From contig NZ_JAGFWR010000015.1 of NCBI RefSeq assembly GCF_017599305.1, positions 1 to 64,000 on the forward strand: a stretch of 64,000 nt of DNA, given 5' to 3'. Below the pieces are notes generated by a model. It saw nothing but the letters and a program-made list of their open reading frames with translations. It was not told where the DNA came from and did not search any database. Position numbers and translations under genes: made by a program. This document shows, piece after piece, positions 18,783-27,062 of the stretch. This stretch comes from Micromonospora antibiotica. Lineage in GTDB: Bacteria > Actinomycetota > Actinomycetes > Mycobacteriales > Micromonosporaceae. Position 1 is the first letter of the stretch. Each line of letters starts with the position of its first letter.

Positions 18783-20066
18783 ATGGGTTTCCCGGTATCC
18801 CTCGACGACCTGCTCGGCGACGAGGTACGCCGCGACCCGTACCCGTACTACGCCCGGCTGCACGAGCTGGGGGAGGCCGTCGCGCTCGCCCCGACGGCCC
18901 CGTACGCCGCGGTGGCCCACGGGTACGACGCCGCCCACCGGGTGCTGCGTGATCCGGTGTTCCGGGTGCTCGACGCGGACCACCTGGACCGGGCCGGCCT
19001 GCGCTGGCGGGACCACGCGGTGATCCGGACCCTGCAGGCCAGCATGTTCAACGCCCCGCCCGACGACCACGCCCGGATACGCCAGTTGTTCGGCCAGGCG
19101 CTGACCGCCCGCCGGGTCACCGCGTTGGAACCGGCGATCCTGCGCATCGCCGACCGGCTGCTCGACGGGCTCGCCCGGGAGGGCGCGGACGGCCGACCGG
19201 TGGACTTCATGGCCGCGTTCGCGTTGCCGCTGCCCAGTGCCGTCGTCGGCGAGCTGCTGGGGGTGCCCGAGCGGGACCGGGGGTGGTTCCCGTCGCGGGT
19301 GCGGGCGTTCGACGCGGTGCTGGAGATCGGACCGCGTTCGTTCCGGGAGATCCGGGCCGCCAACGTCGCCGCCGACGAACTGACCGCCTACTTCACCGAC
19401 CTGCTGGCCGTACGCCGGGCGGAGCCCCGCGACGACCTCGTCTCGGCGCTGGCGGCGATCCGGGACGGACGCCCCGACCAGCTGTCGGAGGCCGAGCTGC
19501 TGGCCAACCTGATCGTCATGTACAACGCGGGGTTCCGGACCACGGCCAACCTCTTCGGCACCGGGCTGACCCTGCTGTTGGCGCGGCCGGCGGCGTTGGC
19601 CGCGTTGCGCGCCGACCACAGCCTCGCTCCGGCCTACGTGGAGGAGATCCTGCGGTACGAGCCACCGGTGCACTTCGCCGTGCGCTACGCCGCCGAGGAC
19701 ACCGACGTCGCCGGAGTCGCCGTCCCCCGTGGACGGTCCGTGCTGGTGCTGACCGGTGCGGCCAACCGCGACCCCCGACGGTTCCCCGACCCGGACTCCT
19801 TCGACCCGTCCCGCCCGGACAACCGGCACCTGGCCTTCAGCGCCGGGCCGCACTACTGCGTCGGCGCGGCGCTCGGCCGGGCGGAGGGGCGGCTCGTCCT
19901 GCCCCGGCTGCTGGACCGGTTCCCGGCGCTGGCGCTCGCGGCGGAGCCCGGCGAACGGCGGCAACTCATGCTGCGGGGTCACGACCGGCTCCCGGTGCGG
20001 CTCGTCGCTGCGGACACCGATCGGTCCGCCGGCACCGTCCGGGTGGACCTTGCGAATCGGTCTTGA
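18783..20066 (+). CDS. Cytochrome P450 (1)
   Basis: A 427-residue bacterial class I P450. The haem loop is FSAGPHYCVG with ligand Cys359; the I-helix has NAGFRTT and the K-helix EEILRYEPP (ExxR). It needs ferredoxin partners not encoded here. GAGGAG precedes the ATG by five bases. It is the first gene of the cluster, 169 bp upstream of a discrete carrier protein, so it may act on a carrier-bound acyl chain (as beta-hydroxylating P450s do) or on the final product; the sequence does not decide. The I-helix lacks the usual acidic residue before Thr (FRTT in place of the HETT type). Confidence 0.93.
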   Translation: MGFPVSLDDLLGDEVRRDPYPYYARLHELGEAVALAPTAPYAAVAHGYDAAHRVLRDPVFRVLDADHLDRAGLRWRDHAVIRTLQASMFNAPPDDHARIRQLFGQALTARRVTALEPAILRIADRLLDGLAREGADGRPVDFMAAFALPLPSAVVGELLGVPERDRGWFPSRVRAFDAVLEIGPRSFREIRAANVAADELTAYFTDLLAVRRAEPRDDLVSALAAIRDGRPDQLSEAELLANLIVMYNAGFRTTANLFGTGLTLLLARPAALAALRADHSLAPAYVEEILRYEPPVHFAVRYAAEDTDVAGVAVPRGRSVLVLTGAANRDPRRFPDPDSFDPSRPDNRHLAFSAGPHYCVGAALGRAEGRLVLPRLLDRFPALALAAEPGERRQLMLRGHDRLPVRLVAADTDRSAGTVRVDLANRS

Positions 20067-20235
20067 TTGAGTAAGGTCGATTCACACGGAGCGGCTGCTC
20101 CGGTGACCAGAACGGCGACGGTCACGCCGACGTCGTACCCGGTCTCCGGCCGCGTCCCCGGCCACCTGTCACGCCTCCCGCGCCCACCGGCTGCCGGGCC
20201 CGCCGACGCCGACCTCCGGAAAGGAAACAACGGCC

Positions 20236-20496
20236 ATGACCGACGAGATCCGCGCGTTCCTCTTCGCCGCGCTGACCGAGATGAAATACGACATCGAGGG
20301 CGCCGACGACGACACGGTGTTCGGTCCGGCCGGCCTCGACGTGGACTCGCTCGGCCTCGCCGAGCTGGCCGTCCGGGTGGAGGACCGGTTCGGGGTGGCG
20401 TTCGACGACGACGAGGCCGAGGCCCTGGCGATGATGACGGTCGGCGAGTTCTGCGGCGCGGTGTCCCGGCGCATCCAGCCCGCCTCGGCGCACTGA
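20236..20496 (+). CDS. Discrete acyl carrier protein (1)
   Basis: An 86-residue carrier with the phosphopantetheine motif VDSLGLAEL (Ser38) and the acidic surface expected of an ACP (an EDRFGVAFDDDEAEA segment). GGAAAGGA lies ten bases before the ATG. It sits directly upstream of a FabF-like ketosynthase on the same strand, so the two should act together. The Sfp-type transferase at 23607-24329 is the likely activator. Confidence 0.93.
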   Translation: MTDEIRAFLFAALTEMKYDIEGADDDTVFGPAGLDVDSLGLAELAVRVEDRFGVAFDDDEAEALAMMTVGEFCGAVSRRIQPASAH

Positions 20497-20623
20497 CCGT
20501 GCCCGCCGCGCCACCCGCCCGGCCGCCCGTCGACCGGTCGGCTGACCGGGCCCGGTGCGGTCGGGCCCACGGTTGTCGTCGGTGCGGCCGGGGAGTCGCC
20601 GGGACCGGGCGGGAGGGACGCGC

Positions 20624-21859
20624 GTGCGTGCGGGTGTGACGGTTACCGGGATCGGGTTGGTGAGCCCCGTCGGCAGCACCGCCGCCGAGGTGTTCGACGC
20701 GGTCTGCGAGGGCCGCTCCGGCCTACGCCGACCACCCGAGGGGCACCCGGTCGACGGGGTCGTCGACGTCGCGGCGTTCAGCCCGGACATCGACCCGGCC
20801 AGTGTGCTGCCCGGCCCCGAGTCCCGGGTGGTGGACCGCTCGATCGTGATGGTCCTGCGGGCCGCCGAGGACGCGTTGGCCGACGCCGGTGTCGAGGTGG
20901 GCCGGGACGTCGACCCGTACCGCGTCGCCGTCATCGTCTCCGGCGTCGGCGGCCTGTCGACCCTGGCGAGCCAGGTGCTCGCGCGGGCCGAGCGGGGCCG
21001 GTTCGGGGTCAGCCCGTACCTGCTGCCCGGGACGCTGCCGAACATGGGCGCGGCACGGATCGCCATCCGGTTCGGCATCCGGGGCTACACCTCGTCGATC
21101 GGCACGGCGTGTGCGTCAGGTGCCCAGTCCCTCGGCGAGGCGCTGCGGATCCTGCGCGCCGACGAGGCCGACATGGTGGTCTGCGGGTCCAGCGAGGCGC
21201 CGCTCTTCCCGGCCTTCGTCGACGCGTTCGGCAACGCCCGCGCGCTCGCCCACGGCTGGTCCGACCCGACGGCCGCGAGCCGTCCGTTCGACCGTCGCCG
21301 CAACGGTCTCGTCCTCGGCGAGGGGGCCGGGGTGTTCGTCCTGGAGCGCACCGCGCACGCCGTGGCGCGCGGCGTCCCCCGGCACGCCGACCTGCTCGGG
21401 TGGGGGGCGAACAACGACGCCTACCATCCCACCACCCCGCGCCCCGACGGGTCCGGTGCCGCGCACTGCATGCGGGCGGCGCTGCGCGACGCCGGTCTGC
21501 ACGCCGACGACATCGGCTACCTCAACGCCCACGGCACCAGCACCAAGGCCGGTGACGCGGCCGAGATCGCCGCCCTGCGTGACGTCTACGGCACCGCCAC
21601 CCCGCCGGTGAGTTCCACCAAGGGCGTCACCGGGCACCTGCTCGGCGTCTCCGGGGTGGTCGAGGCGGCCATCGGCATCGAGGCGCTGCGCCGCGGTCTG
21701 CTGCCGCCGACGCACAACCTCGACGACCCGGACCCGGCCGACGAGGTCGACCACATCCGCAAGCAGCCCCGGGCCGTCCCGGTGACCACCGTGATGTCCA
21801 ACTCGTTCGGCTTCGGCGGCCACAACGTCAGCCTGGTGTTCGGCCCCGCCGGGGGCTGA
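20624..21859 (+). CDS. FabF-like beta-ketoacyl-ACP synthase
   Basis: A 411-residue discrete KAS II-type condensing enzyme with the full Cys-His-His triad: Cys in GTACASGAQ, His in NAHGTSTKAGD, His in KGVTGHLLG, and a C-terminal SNSFGFGGHN. It should extend an acyl thioester with malonyl-ACP by decarboxylative condensation. The GTG start at 20624 has GGGAGGG six bases upstream. No chain-length-factor partner, discrete KR or malonyltransferase lies nearby, so the extender either comes from fatty acid synthesis or only one or a few condensations occur. It is convergent with the GT2 gene. Confidence 0.92.
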   Translation: MRAGVTVTGIGLVSPVGSTAAEVFDAVCEGRSGLRRPPEGHPVDGVVDVAAFSPDIDPASVLPGPESRVVDRSIVMVLRAAEDALADAGVEVGRDVDPYRVAVIVSGVGGLSTLASQVLARAERGRFGVSPYLLPGTLPNMGAARIAIRFGIRGYTSSIGTACASGAQSLGEALRILRADEADMVVCGSSEAPLFPAFVDAFGNARALAHGWSDPTAASRPFDRRRNGLVLGEGAGVFVLERTAHAVARGVPRHADLLGWGANNDAYHPTTPRPDGSGAAHCMRAALRDAGLHADDIGYLNAHGTSTKAGDAAEIAALRDVYGTATPPVSSTKGVTGHLLGVSGVVEAAIGIEALRRGLLPPTHNLDDPDPADEVDHIRKQPRAVPVTTVMSNSFGFGGHNVSLVFGPAGG

Positions 21860-21892
21860 CCGGCCGGGGACGCCCGAGCGGGCACCGGCCGG
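21860..21892. terminator. Hairpin between convergent KS and GT2 genes
   Basis: ccggccgg at 21860-21867 pairs with its copy at 21885-21892, and gcccg pairs with cgggc inside. The hairpin fills the 47-bp gap between two convergent genes and fits a bidirectional terminator. Confidence 0.55.
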
Positions 21893-21906
21893 CCGCACCG
21901 GGCGGT

Positions 21907-23229
21907 TCAGCGGATCGTGAGCACCGTCGCGGTGTCGTGTACGCCGACCGTGACGTCGAAGTGCTGGTGCAGCATGTCGGTCAGGTAGTCGAGGTCCGCC
22001 ACGAGGGGCACCGGCAGCATCGCCCGCTGGTCCGGGACGGCGTGGGTGGCGACCAGCTCGATCCGGTCGGCCTTGAGCAGCCCCCGGGTCAGGAAGGCCG
22101 GCAGGTCCTCGGGGAGGAGACAGCGCCACAGGTCGACGTTGACGATCAGATCGAGCGCACCGGCCTTGAACTGCTGGAGCACGGTGCCGAGCAGGTGCGC
22201 GTTGGTCGGGCCGGGCGGCGCGTCGTGGTCGAAGGTCTGCGAGTCGGGGCCCAGCTGCAGGGTGGCCACCCCGTTGCCGATGACCAGGGCCGCGCGGGTG
22301 GCCAGCTCCGCGCGCAGCGCGGCGGGCAGCACCGCCGGTCGCCCCAACCCCGCCCGCCGGTACGCGTCGATGGCCTGGCCGTAGAGCCGGATCCGGCCCA
22401 GGTGCCGTCCGAACGTGTTGATCGAATACAGCACCTCGACGTCGTAGCGCAGGTGCTTGCGCAGCAGGTACTTCATGTTGTCCATCGAGGCGAGCCCGTT
22501 GGACGTCTTGCGGAAGTGCGGCAGATGGTAGGACGTCGCCTCGACGTCCAGCTCGAACAGGTCGGGCCGGGCCCCGTGCAGGTGGAAGATCCGGTAGAAG
22601 AACTCCAGATCCTCGAACCCCCACTTGACGATCGTCTCGTCGAAGCCACCCACCCGCAGGAACGACTCCCGGTCCACCGACGCGTTGTGGGTCAGCCCGA
22701 GCACCCAGGGCGCGCTGGGGAAGTCGTGGATCCGTTGCGGGTGGGAGATGTCCTCCAGCCGGGGGTCGCCACGCTCGGCGTCGAGCAGCTCCGCCCCGAT
22801 CGGCTCACCCCGGCGCAGCGCGTCCGCACCGGCCCAGTCGAGGTCGTACCGCTGACCCAGCAGCACCCCGGGCCGGCCGTCGAGGGCGTCGTGGTGGGCC
22901 CGGTGCCGGGCCAGCAGGGTCGGGTGGGCCACCGTGTCGGCGTCCAGGAACAGCAGGGTGTCGGCGTGGGCGCGGGCCGCCGCCGCGTTGCGGTTGGCAC
23001 TGCGGCCCCGGTTGGCTTCGCTGCGTACGCAGTCGATCCGCAGTCGGTCGGCGTAGCTCCCCACGAGGGCGGTGAGCGGTTCGGCCGAACCGTCGTCACC
23101 GACGATGACCTCGAATTCCTGCGGCGGCAGGGTCTGCCGGGTCAGGGACGTCAACGTCGTGTCGAGCGCCGTGCCGTTGTTGTGGGCGGGGATCACCACG
23201 CTCAGCCGGGGCTGGTCCATGGTCGGCAT
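21907..23229 (-). CDS. GT2 glycosyltransferase with an extra C-terminal Rossmann-like domain
   Basis: A 440-residue protein. The N-terminal GT-A domain (about residues 8-270) opens LSVVIPAHNN, has the metal motif LFLDADT and the acceptor-side WGFEDLEFFYR. The remaining 150 residues are not part of a standard GT2: a VIGNGVATLQL loop and a DLIVNVDLWRCLLPEDLPAFL segment look like a degenerate methyltransferase-type Rossmann fold. It should transfer a sugar from a nucleotide donor to a cluster intermediate. It is the last gene of a leftward group with ACP(2) and the phosphopantetheinyl transferase, with gaps of 43 and 52 bp. Confidence 0.85.
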   Translation of the reverse strand: MPTMDQPRLSVVIPAHNNGTALDTTLTSLTRQTLPPQEFEVIVGDDGSAEPLTALVGSYADRLRIDCVRSEANRGRSANRNAAAARAHADTLLFLDADTVAHPTLLARHRAHHDALDGRPGVLLGQRYDLDWAGADALRRGEPIGAELLDAERGDPRLEDISHPQRIHDFPSAPWVLGLTHNASVDRESFLRVGGFDETIVKWGFEDLEFFYRIFHLHGARPDLFELDVEATSYHLPHFRKTSNGLASMDNMKYLLRKHLRYDVEVLYSINTFGRHLGRIRLYGQAIDAYRRAGLGRPAVLPAALRAELATRAALVIGNGVATLQLGPDSQTFDHDAPPGPTNAHLLGTVLQQFKAGALDLIVNVDLWRCLLPEDLPAFLTRGLLKADRIELVATHAVPDQRAMLPVPLVADLDYLTDMLHQHFDVTVGVHDTATVLTIR

Positions 23230-23272
23230 GTGACTCCTTCGCGAAACGCCGGCCAGGCCCCGTCGCGGGCCG

Positions 23273-23554
23273 TCAGCGGGGGGTGCAGTGCGCGGTGATG
23301 TAGTCGGCCAGGTCGGCGACCGTGGTCATCTGGTCCTCGTCCAGATCCTCCACGTCGATCTGGATCTCCAGCTCGTCCTCGATCTCGAGCAGCAGCTCCA
23401 ACGCGAGGGAGGAGCTGAGGCCCAGCTCGTCCATCAGCTGGGTCCGTTCGGTGACCGGGGCCGGCGGCCTGAGCATCCGGGTCAGCAGCGTGGTCATGCT
23501 GTCGACGACCTGCGCACGCAGCTGCGGCGCAGTGGCCGTGTCGGACTCTGTCAC
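23273..23554 (-). CDS. Discrete acyl carrier protein (2) with an altered DSL motif
   Basis: A 93-residue protein with carrier-protein helices (ELGLSSSLALELLLEIEDELE). The usual D-S-L is replaced by Ser47-Ser48-Ser49; alignment to ACP(1) through the following Glu places the modified residue at Ser48. The region after it is strongly acidic (DVEDLDEDQ), as in ACPs that dock with ketosynthases or adenylating enzymes. It starts at GTG 23554 and lies between the GT2 and phosphopantetheinyl transferase genes, probably in one operon. The acyl-AMP ligase at 43469 is a candidate loader. Confidence 0.85.
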   Translation of the reverse strand: MTESDTATAPQLRAQVVDSMTTLLTRMLRPPAPVTERTQLMDELGLSSSLALELLLEIEDELEIQIDVEDLDEDQMTTVADLADYITAHCTPR

Positions 23555-23606
23555 GGGACCCTACGCTCCACCATGGAGCCATCAGAGCAAACGTGATCGT
23601 CGGGTG

Positions 23607-24329
23607 TCAACGGGTGCGACGATCTTCAGCCGGGGTGCCGGCGGGACGATCCGTCCACCCGGTCGGACCGTACGACGTCGCGACGTCGAACGGCGGCTCA
23701 CCGGCGAGCGCCACCGCGACCCGGTACCCGCCCGGGGTGGCGACGTCGGTGACCCGGTGCACCCCCACCGGGTCGCCGCAGCGCACCACGTCGTCGCGGT
23801 GCACCGGCAGCGCCAGCTGGGGCCAGAGCCGACCCCCGGCGGCCTTGACCACCGCCTCCTTACGGGCCCACAGCCGGGCGAACCGGTCGGCCCGGGCGGC
23901 GGCGTCGGGCCCCGAGCGGACCAGCCGCGCCTCCTCGGCGGCGAAGAACCGGTCGGCCAGCGCCACCGGGTCCAGCCCCGGCGTCGGATGCTGGATGTCC
24001 ACCCCGACCGCCCGGTCGCCGGCCACGGCGATCGCGACGAGTTCGTCGGAGTAGGACAGGCTCGTCTGCGGGCCACCCCGGGGGTGGGTCAGCGTCGGTT
24101 TGCCGTGCCGGCCCCGCCGCCAGCTGAGCCGCTCGGGTGGCAGGTCCACCGCCCGGCCCACCAGGACGCGCAGCGCGCCGTGCGCCACGGTGAACCGGTC
24201 CCGGGTGGCCGCCTGGGCGAGCGTCGCCGCGCGGGACCGCTCGTCGGCGTCGAGCAGCGCCCGGTACCGGGCCAGCTCGTCCGGGGACACCCGGGCCGAC
24301 ACGATCCAGATCCGGACGGCGTCGGGCAT
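23607..24329 (-). CDS. Sfp-type 4'-phosphopantetheinyl transferase
   Basis: A 240-residue PPTase of the Sfp/Gsp type, which attaches phosphopantetheine from CoA to carrier proteins. The signature motifs are AVGVDIQ (Asp111) and LWARKEAVVKAAGG (Glu158, Lys162). Gln replaces the usual Glu after DI, a known variation. It is the first gene of the leftward ACP(2)-GT2 group. It would activate the two discrete carriers here and possibly the flanking modular PKSs. Confidence 0.93.
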   Translation of the reverse strand: MPDAVRIWIVSARVSPDELARYRALLDADERSRAATLAQAATRDRFTVAHGALRVLVGRAVDLPPERLSWRRGRHGKPTLTHPRGGPQTSLSYSDELVAIAVAGDRAVGVDIQHPTPGLDPVALADRFFAAEEARLVRSGPDAAARADRFARLWARKEAVVKAAGGRLWPQLALPVHRDDVVRCGDPVGVHRVTDVATPGGYRVAVALAGEPPFDVATSYGPTGWTDRPAGTPAEDRRTR

Positions 24330-24407
24330 GGCCGTACCCTAACGCCACCGCGGCGGCGGCGATTTGTGACGTTGACACGTGCCGATTCGCGTTGCTCTGA
24401 TGGACCG

Positions 24408-25805
24408 ATGTTCGCGCAGACCGCCGAGGCGCAGGTGCTCGTCCCGTTCGCCGGCCCGGGGGCGGGCACCGCGCCGCTGACCTGGGGTCAGCTCGCGATC
24501 ATGCAGGACATGCGGGAGACCGGGTGGACGCACAACGTCAGTGGTGCGCACCCGGTGCCGGCCGGGGTCACCGTGGCGGAGGTGGCGGCGCAGCTCGGCG
24601 ACCTGATGAGCCGGCACCCGGCGCTGCGGATGCGGCTGGGCACCGACGAGCACGGCGAACCCTGCCAGGTGGTGTCCGCCGCCGGGGAGGTCGCCCTCGA
24701 CGTGCTGGACGTCCCGGACGACGCCGACCCGGCCGACGTGGCGAAGTTCGCCTACGAACTGGGCCACGCCCGGCTGCTGGCCCACTACGACCTCTACCGG
24801 GACTGGTCGGTGCGGATGGCGGTGGTCCGGCACCGGGGTGTCCTGGTGCACCGGGTGCTGACCCTCGACCACCTGGTGGTCGACGGCACCGCGACCGCCC
24901 TGCTGATGGCCGATCTCGGGCTGGTCGACCTGACGGCCCGGCGGGCGCCCGACCCGCGTACCGTGCAGCTGCTCGACCTCGGCCGGCGGGAGCGCACACC
25001 GCCACTGCGCCGGGTCAGCGACCGGGCGGTCCGGCACTGGGAGTCGCACCTGCGCGACATCGCGCCGTCGACCTTCGGCGCGGTCACCAACCCGGCCGGG
25101 CGACACGGCCGGCGGTTCTGGCACGGCCGGTTCAGCTCACCCGCGGCCTACCTGGCGGTGCAGGCCATCGCCCGACGGACCAGGACGGACACCTCCCGGG
25201 TGCTGCTCGCGGTGATCGCCGTGGCGGTCGGCCGGGCCACCGGGGTCAGCCCGCTAACCGCCAAACTCATCGTCGGCAACCGGTTCCGGCCGGGGTTCGC
25301 CGAGGCCATCGCCCCGCTGAGCCAGAACGGCGTGCTCACCGTGGACGCCACCGACACCACCGTGGACGAGGTGGTGGCCCGGGCCCGCAAGGCCTCCGTC
25401 GCCGCCGGGATGTACGCCTACTACGACCCGGTGCAGCTCGCCGAGGCCAGCGCCCGGCTCGACGACGAACGTGGGTACCCGGCCCGGGTCACCTGCCGGA
25501 TCAACGACCGTCGGGTGGTGACCCGGCAGGCGGCGGACGACGGCGCGCGTACCGAGGAGGTGACCCCCGAGCAGATCCGGCGGAAGGCGGCCGAGACGTT
25601 CCTGGTCTGGGACGGCACCCTGGACCACCTGCCCGAACAGGCGTTCATCACCGTCGAGGACCAGCCGGAGACCATCTTCCTCCAGGTCATCTTCGACCTG
25701 GGCTGTTTCACCGAGACCCAGGCCGAGGCGCTGCTGCGCGGGGTGGAGGAGGTGGCCGTCGAGGCGGCGTTCGACCCGACGGCCCCCACCCGGATCACCG
25801 GCTGA
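24408..25805 (+). CDS. Stand-alone condensation-domain protein
   Basis: A 465-residue protein of the NRPS condensation / acyltransferase superfamily, without A or T domains. The HHxxxDG motif reads D154-H155-L-V-V-D159-G160: the catalytic second His and the Asp are kept, the first His is Asp. The C-terminal lobe (GNRFRPGFAEAIAPLSQNG) matches the latch and bridge region. Such free C domains form amides or esters between a carrier-bound acyl group and a soluble amine or alcohol. The ATG at 24408 has a poor ribosome site. It is divergent from the PPTase gene by 78 bp, so the two may share a control region. Confidence 0.85.
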   Translation: MFAQTAEAQVLVPFAGPGAGTAPLTWGQLAIMQDMRETGWTHNVSGAHPVPAGVTVAEVAAQLGDLMSRHPALRMRLGTDEHGEPCQVVSAAGEVALDVLDVPDDADPADVAKFAYELGHARLLAHYDLYRDWSVRMAVVRHRGVLVHRVLTLDHLVVDGTATALLMADLGLVDLTARRAPDPRTVQLLDLGRRERTPPLRRVSDRAVRHWESHLRDIAPSTFGAVTNPAGRHGRRFWHGRFSSPAAYLAVQAIARRTRTDTSRVLLAVIAVAVGRATGVSPLTAKLIVGNRFRPGFAEAIAPLSQNGVLTVDATDTTVDEVVARARKASVAAGMYAYYDPVQLAEASARLDDERGYPARVTCRINDRRVVTRQAADDGARTEEVTPEQIRRKAAETFLVWDGTLDHLPEQAFITVEDQPETIFLQVIFDLGCFTETQAEALLRGVEEVAVEAAFDPTAPTRITG

Positions 25806-25820
25806 GCGCCGGGTCGACGG

Positions 25821-27026
25821 TCACCCGTCGACCCGGTCCCAGGTCACCGGCAGCGTCTCCAGGCTGCGTACCACCAGGCCGGGCTTGAAGCGCAACTCGT
25901 CCTCGGGCACGGCCAGCCGCAGGCCGGGCAGCCGGCGCAGCAGCGCGCCGAGGGCCTCCTGCAACTCCATCCGGGCCAGCGCCGCGCCGAGGCAGTGGTG
26001 CGGGCCGGCCCCGAACGCCAGGTGCGGGTTGTCGACCCGGCCCAGGTCGAGGGTGTCGGCCCCGGCGAACACCGAGGCGTCCCGGTTGGCCGAGGCGATC
26101 GCCGGGAGCACCGGGGTACCCGCCGGCAGGCACACCCCGCCGAGTTCCACCTCCTCGGTGGTCACCCGGGGCAGCAGCACCCCGTTGTCCCCGAGCTGGA
26201 TGAACCGGGACAGCTCCTCCACCGCGCGGGCCACCGCGACCGGGTCGTCACCGCGCAGGCCGGCGAGCTGCTCGGGGTGCCGGGCCAGTACCAGCAGGAA
26301 CAGGTTGAGCTGGTTGGTGGTGGTCTCGTGGCCGCCGACGAAGATGCCGGCGGTCACCGAGACGAGTTCCCGTTCGGTGAGGTCGTCGTGTTCGTCCCAG
26401 GCGTTGATCAGGGCGCTCATCAGGTCGTCGCCGGGCTCGCGGCGACGTTCGACGATCATCTCGCCGAACGCGTCCAGGGCGGCCTGCGGGGCGGCCGGGT
26501 CGGCGTCCCAGTCACCGACGAGCGCGTCGGACCACTCGCGTACCCGGTCCTGGTCCTGCTCGGGGATGCCGAACAGCTTGCTGATCACATAGATCGGCAG
26601 CGGCGCGGACAGGTGCGGGATCAGGTCCGCCGGTGGTCCCGCCGCCACCATCGCGTCGATCATCCGGTCGATCAGCGCGGCCACCGTCGGGCGCAGCGCC
26701 TCCACCCGGCGGACGGTGAACGCGTGCGACACCGCCCGGCGCATTTTGGTGTGCCGGGGCGGGTCCATCCCGATCAGCGAGTCCTCGGCCAGCGAACCCA
26801 GCTCCCGGGTCGGACGGTCGGGCCCGGCCGCGGCGGCCCGGCTGAACCGCTGGTCGGTGAAGACCCGGCGGACGTCCGCGTGCCGGGTGGCCAGGTAGGC
26901 CGACGCCCCGTCGGGCAGCGCGACGGGCGCCACCGGGCAGGTCTCCCGCAGCCGGGTGTAGTCCGGTGACGGGTGGTAGATGGTGGGAGCCGGGGCGAGC
27001 GGGTACGGAATGGGCTCTTGCGTCAT
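25821..27026 (-). CDS. Cytochrome P450 (2)
   Basis: A 401-residue class I P450 with every standard motif: I-helix GGHETTTNQL, ExxR in EELSRF and haem loop FGAGPHHCLG with ligand Cys345. It resembles the CYP105/107-type tailoring enzymes of actinomycetes. It ends 15 bp from the convergent condensation gene and starts 36 bp downstream of the GT1 gene, with which it likely forms a two-gene operon. Hydroxylation followed or preceded by glycosylation of the same product is a reasonable guess. Confidence 0.94.
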   Translation of the reverse strand: MTQEPIPYPLAPAPTIYHPSPDYTRLRETCPVAPVALPDGASAYLATRHADVRRVFTDQRFSRAAAAGPDRPTRELGSLAEDSLIGMDPPRHTKMRRAVSHAFTVRRVEALRPTVAALIDRMIDAMVAAGPPADLIPHLSAPLPIYVISKLFGIPEQDQDRVREWSDALVGDWDADPAAPQAALDAFGEMIVERRREPGDDLMSALINAWDEHDDLTERELVSVTAGIFVGGHETTTNQLNLFLLVLARHPEQLAGLRGDDPVAVARAVEELSRFIQLGDNGVLLPRVTTEEVELGGVCLPAGTPVLPAIASANRDASVFAGADTLDLGRVDNPHLAFGAGPHHCLGAALARMELQEALGALLRRLPGLRLAVPEDELRFKPGLVVRSLETLPVTWDRVDG

Positions 27027-27062
27027 CGACGACTCCTAGGGTGGTCCGACAGGCCGGTGGGT

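Noticed and set aside
20080..20110. Small stem (cggagc/gctccg) after P450(1) as a terminator
   Set aside because: Only six base pairs, and the next gene is on the same strand and likely in the same pathway; too weak to call.
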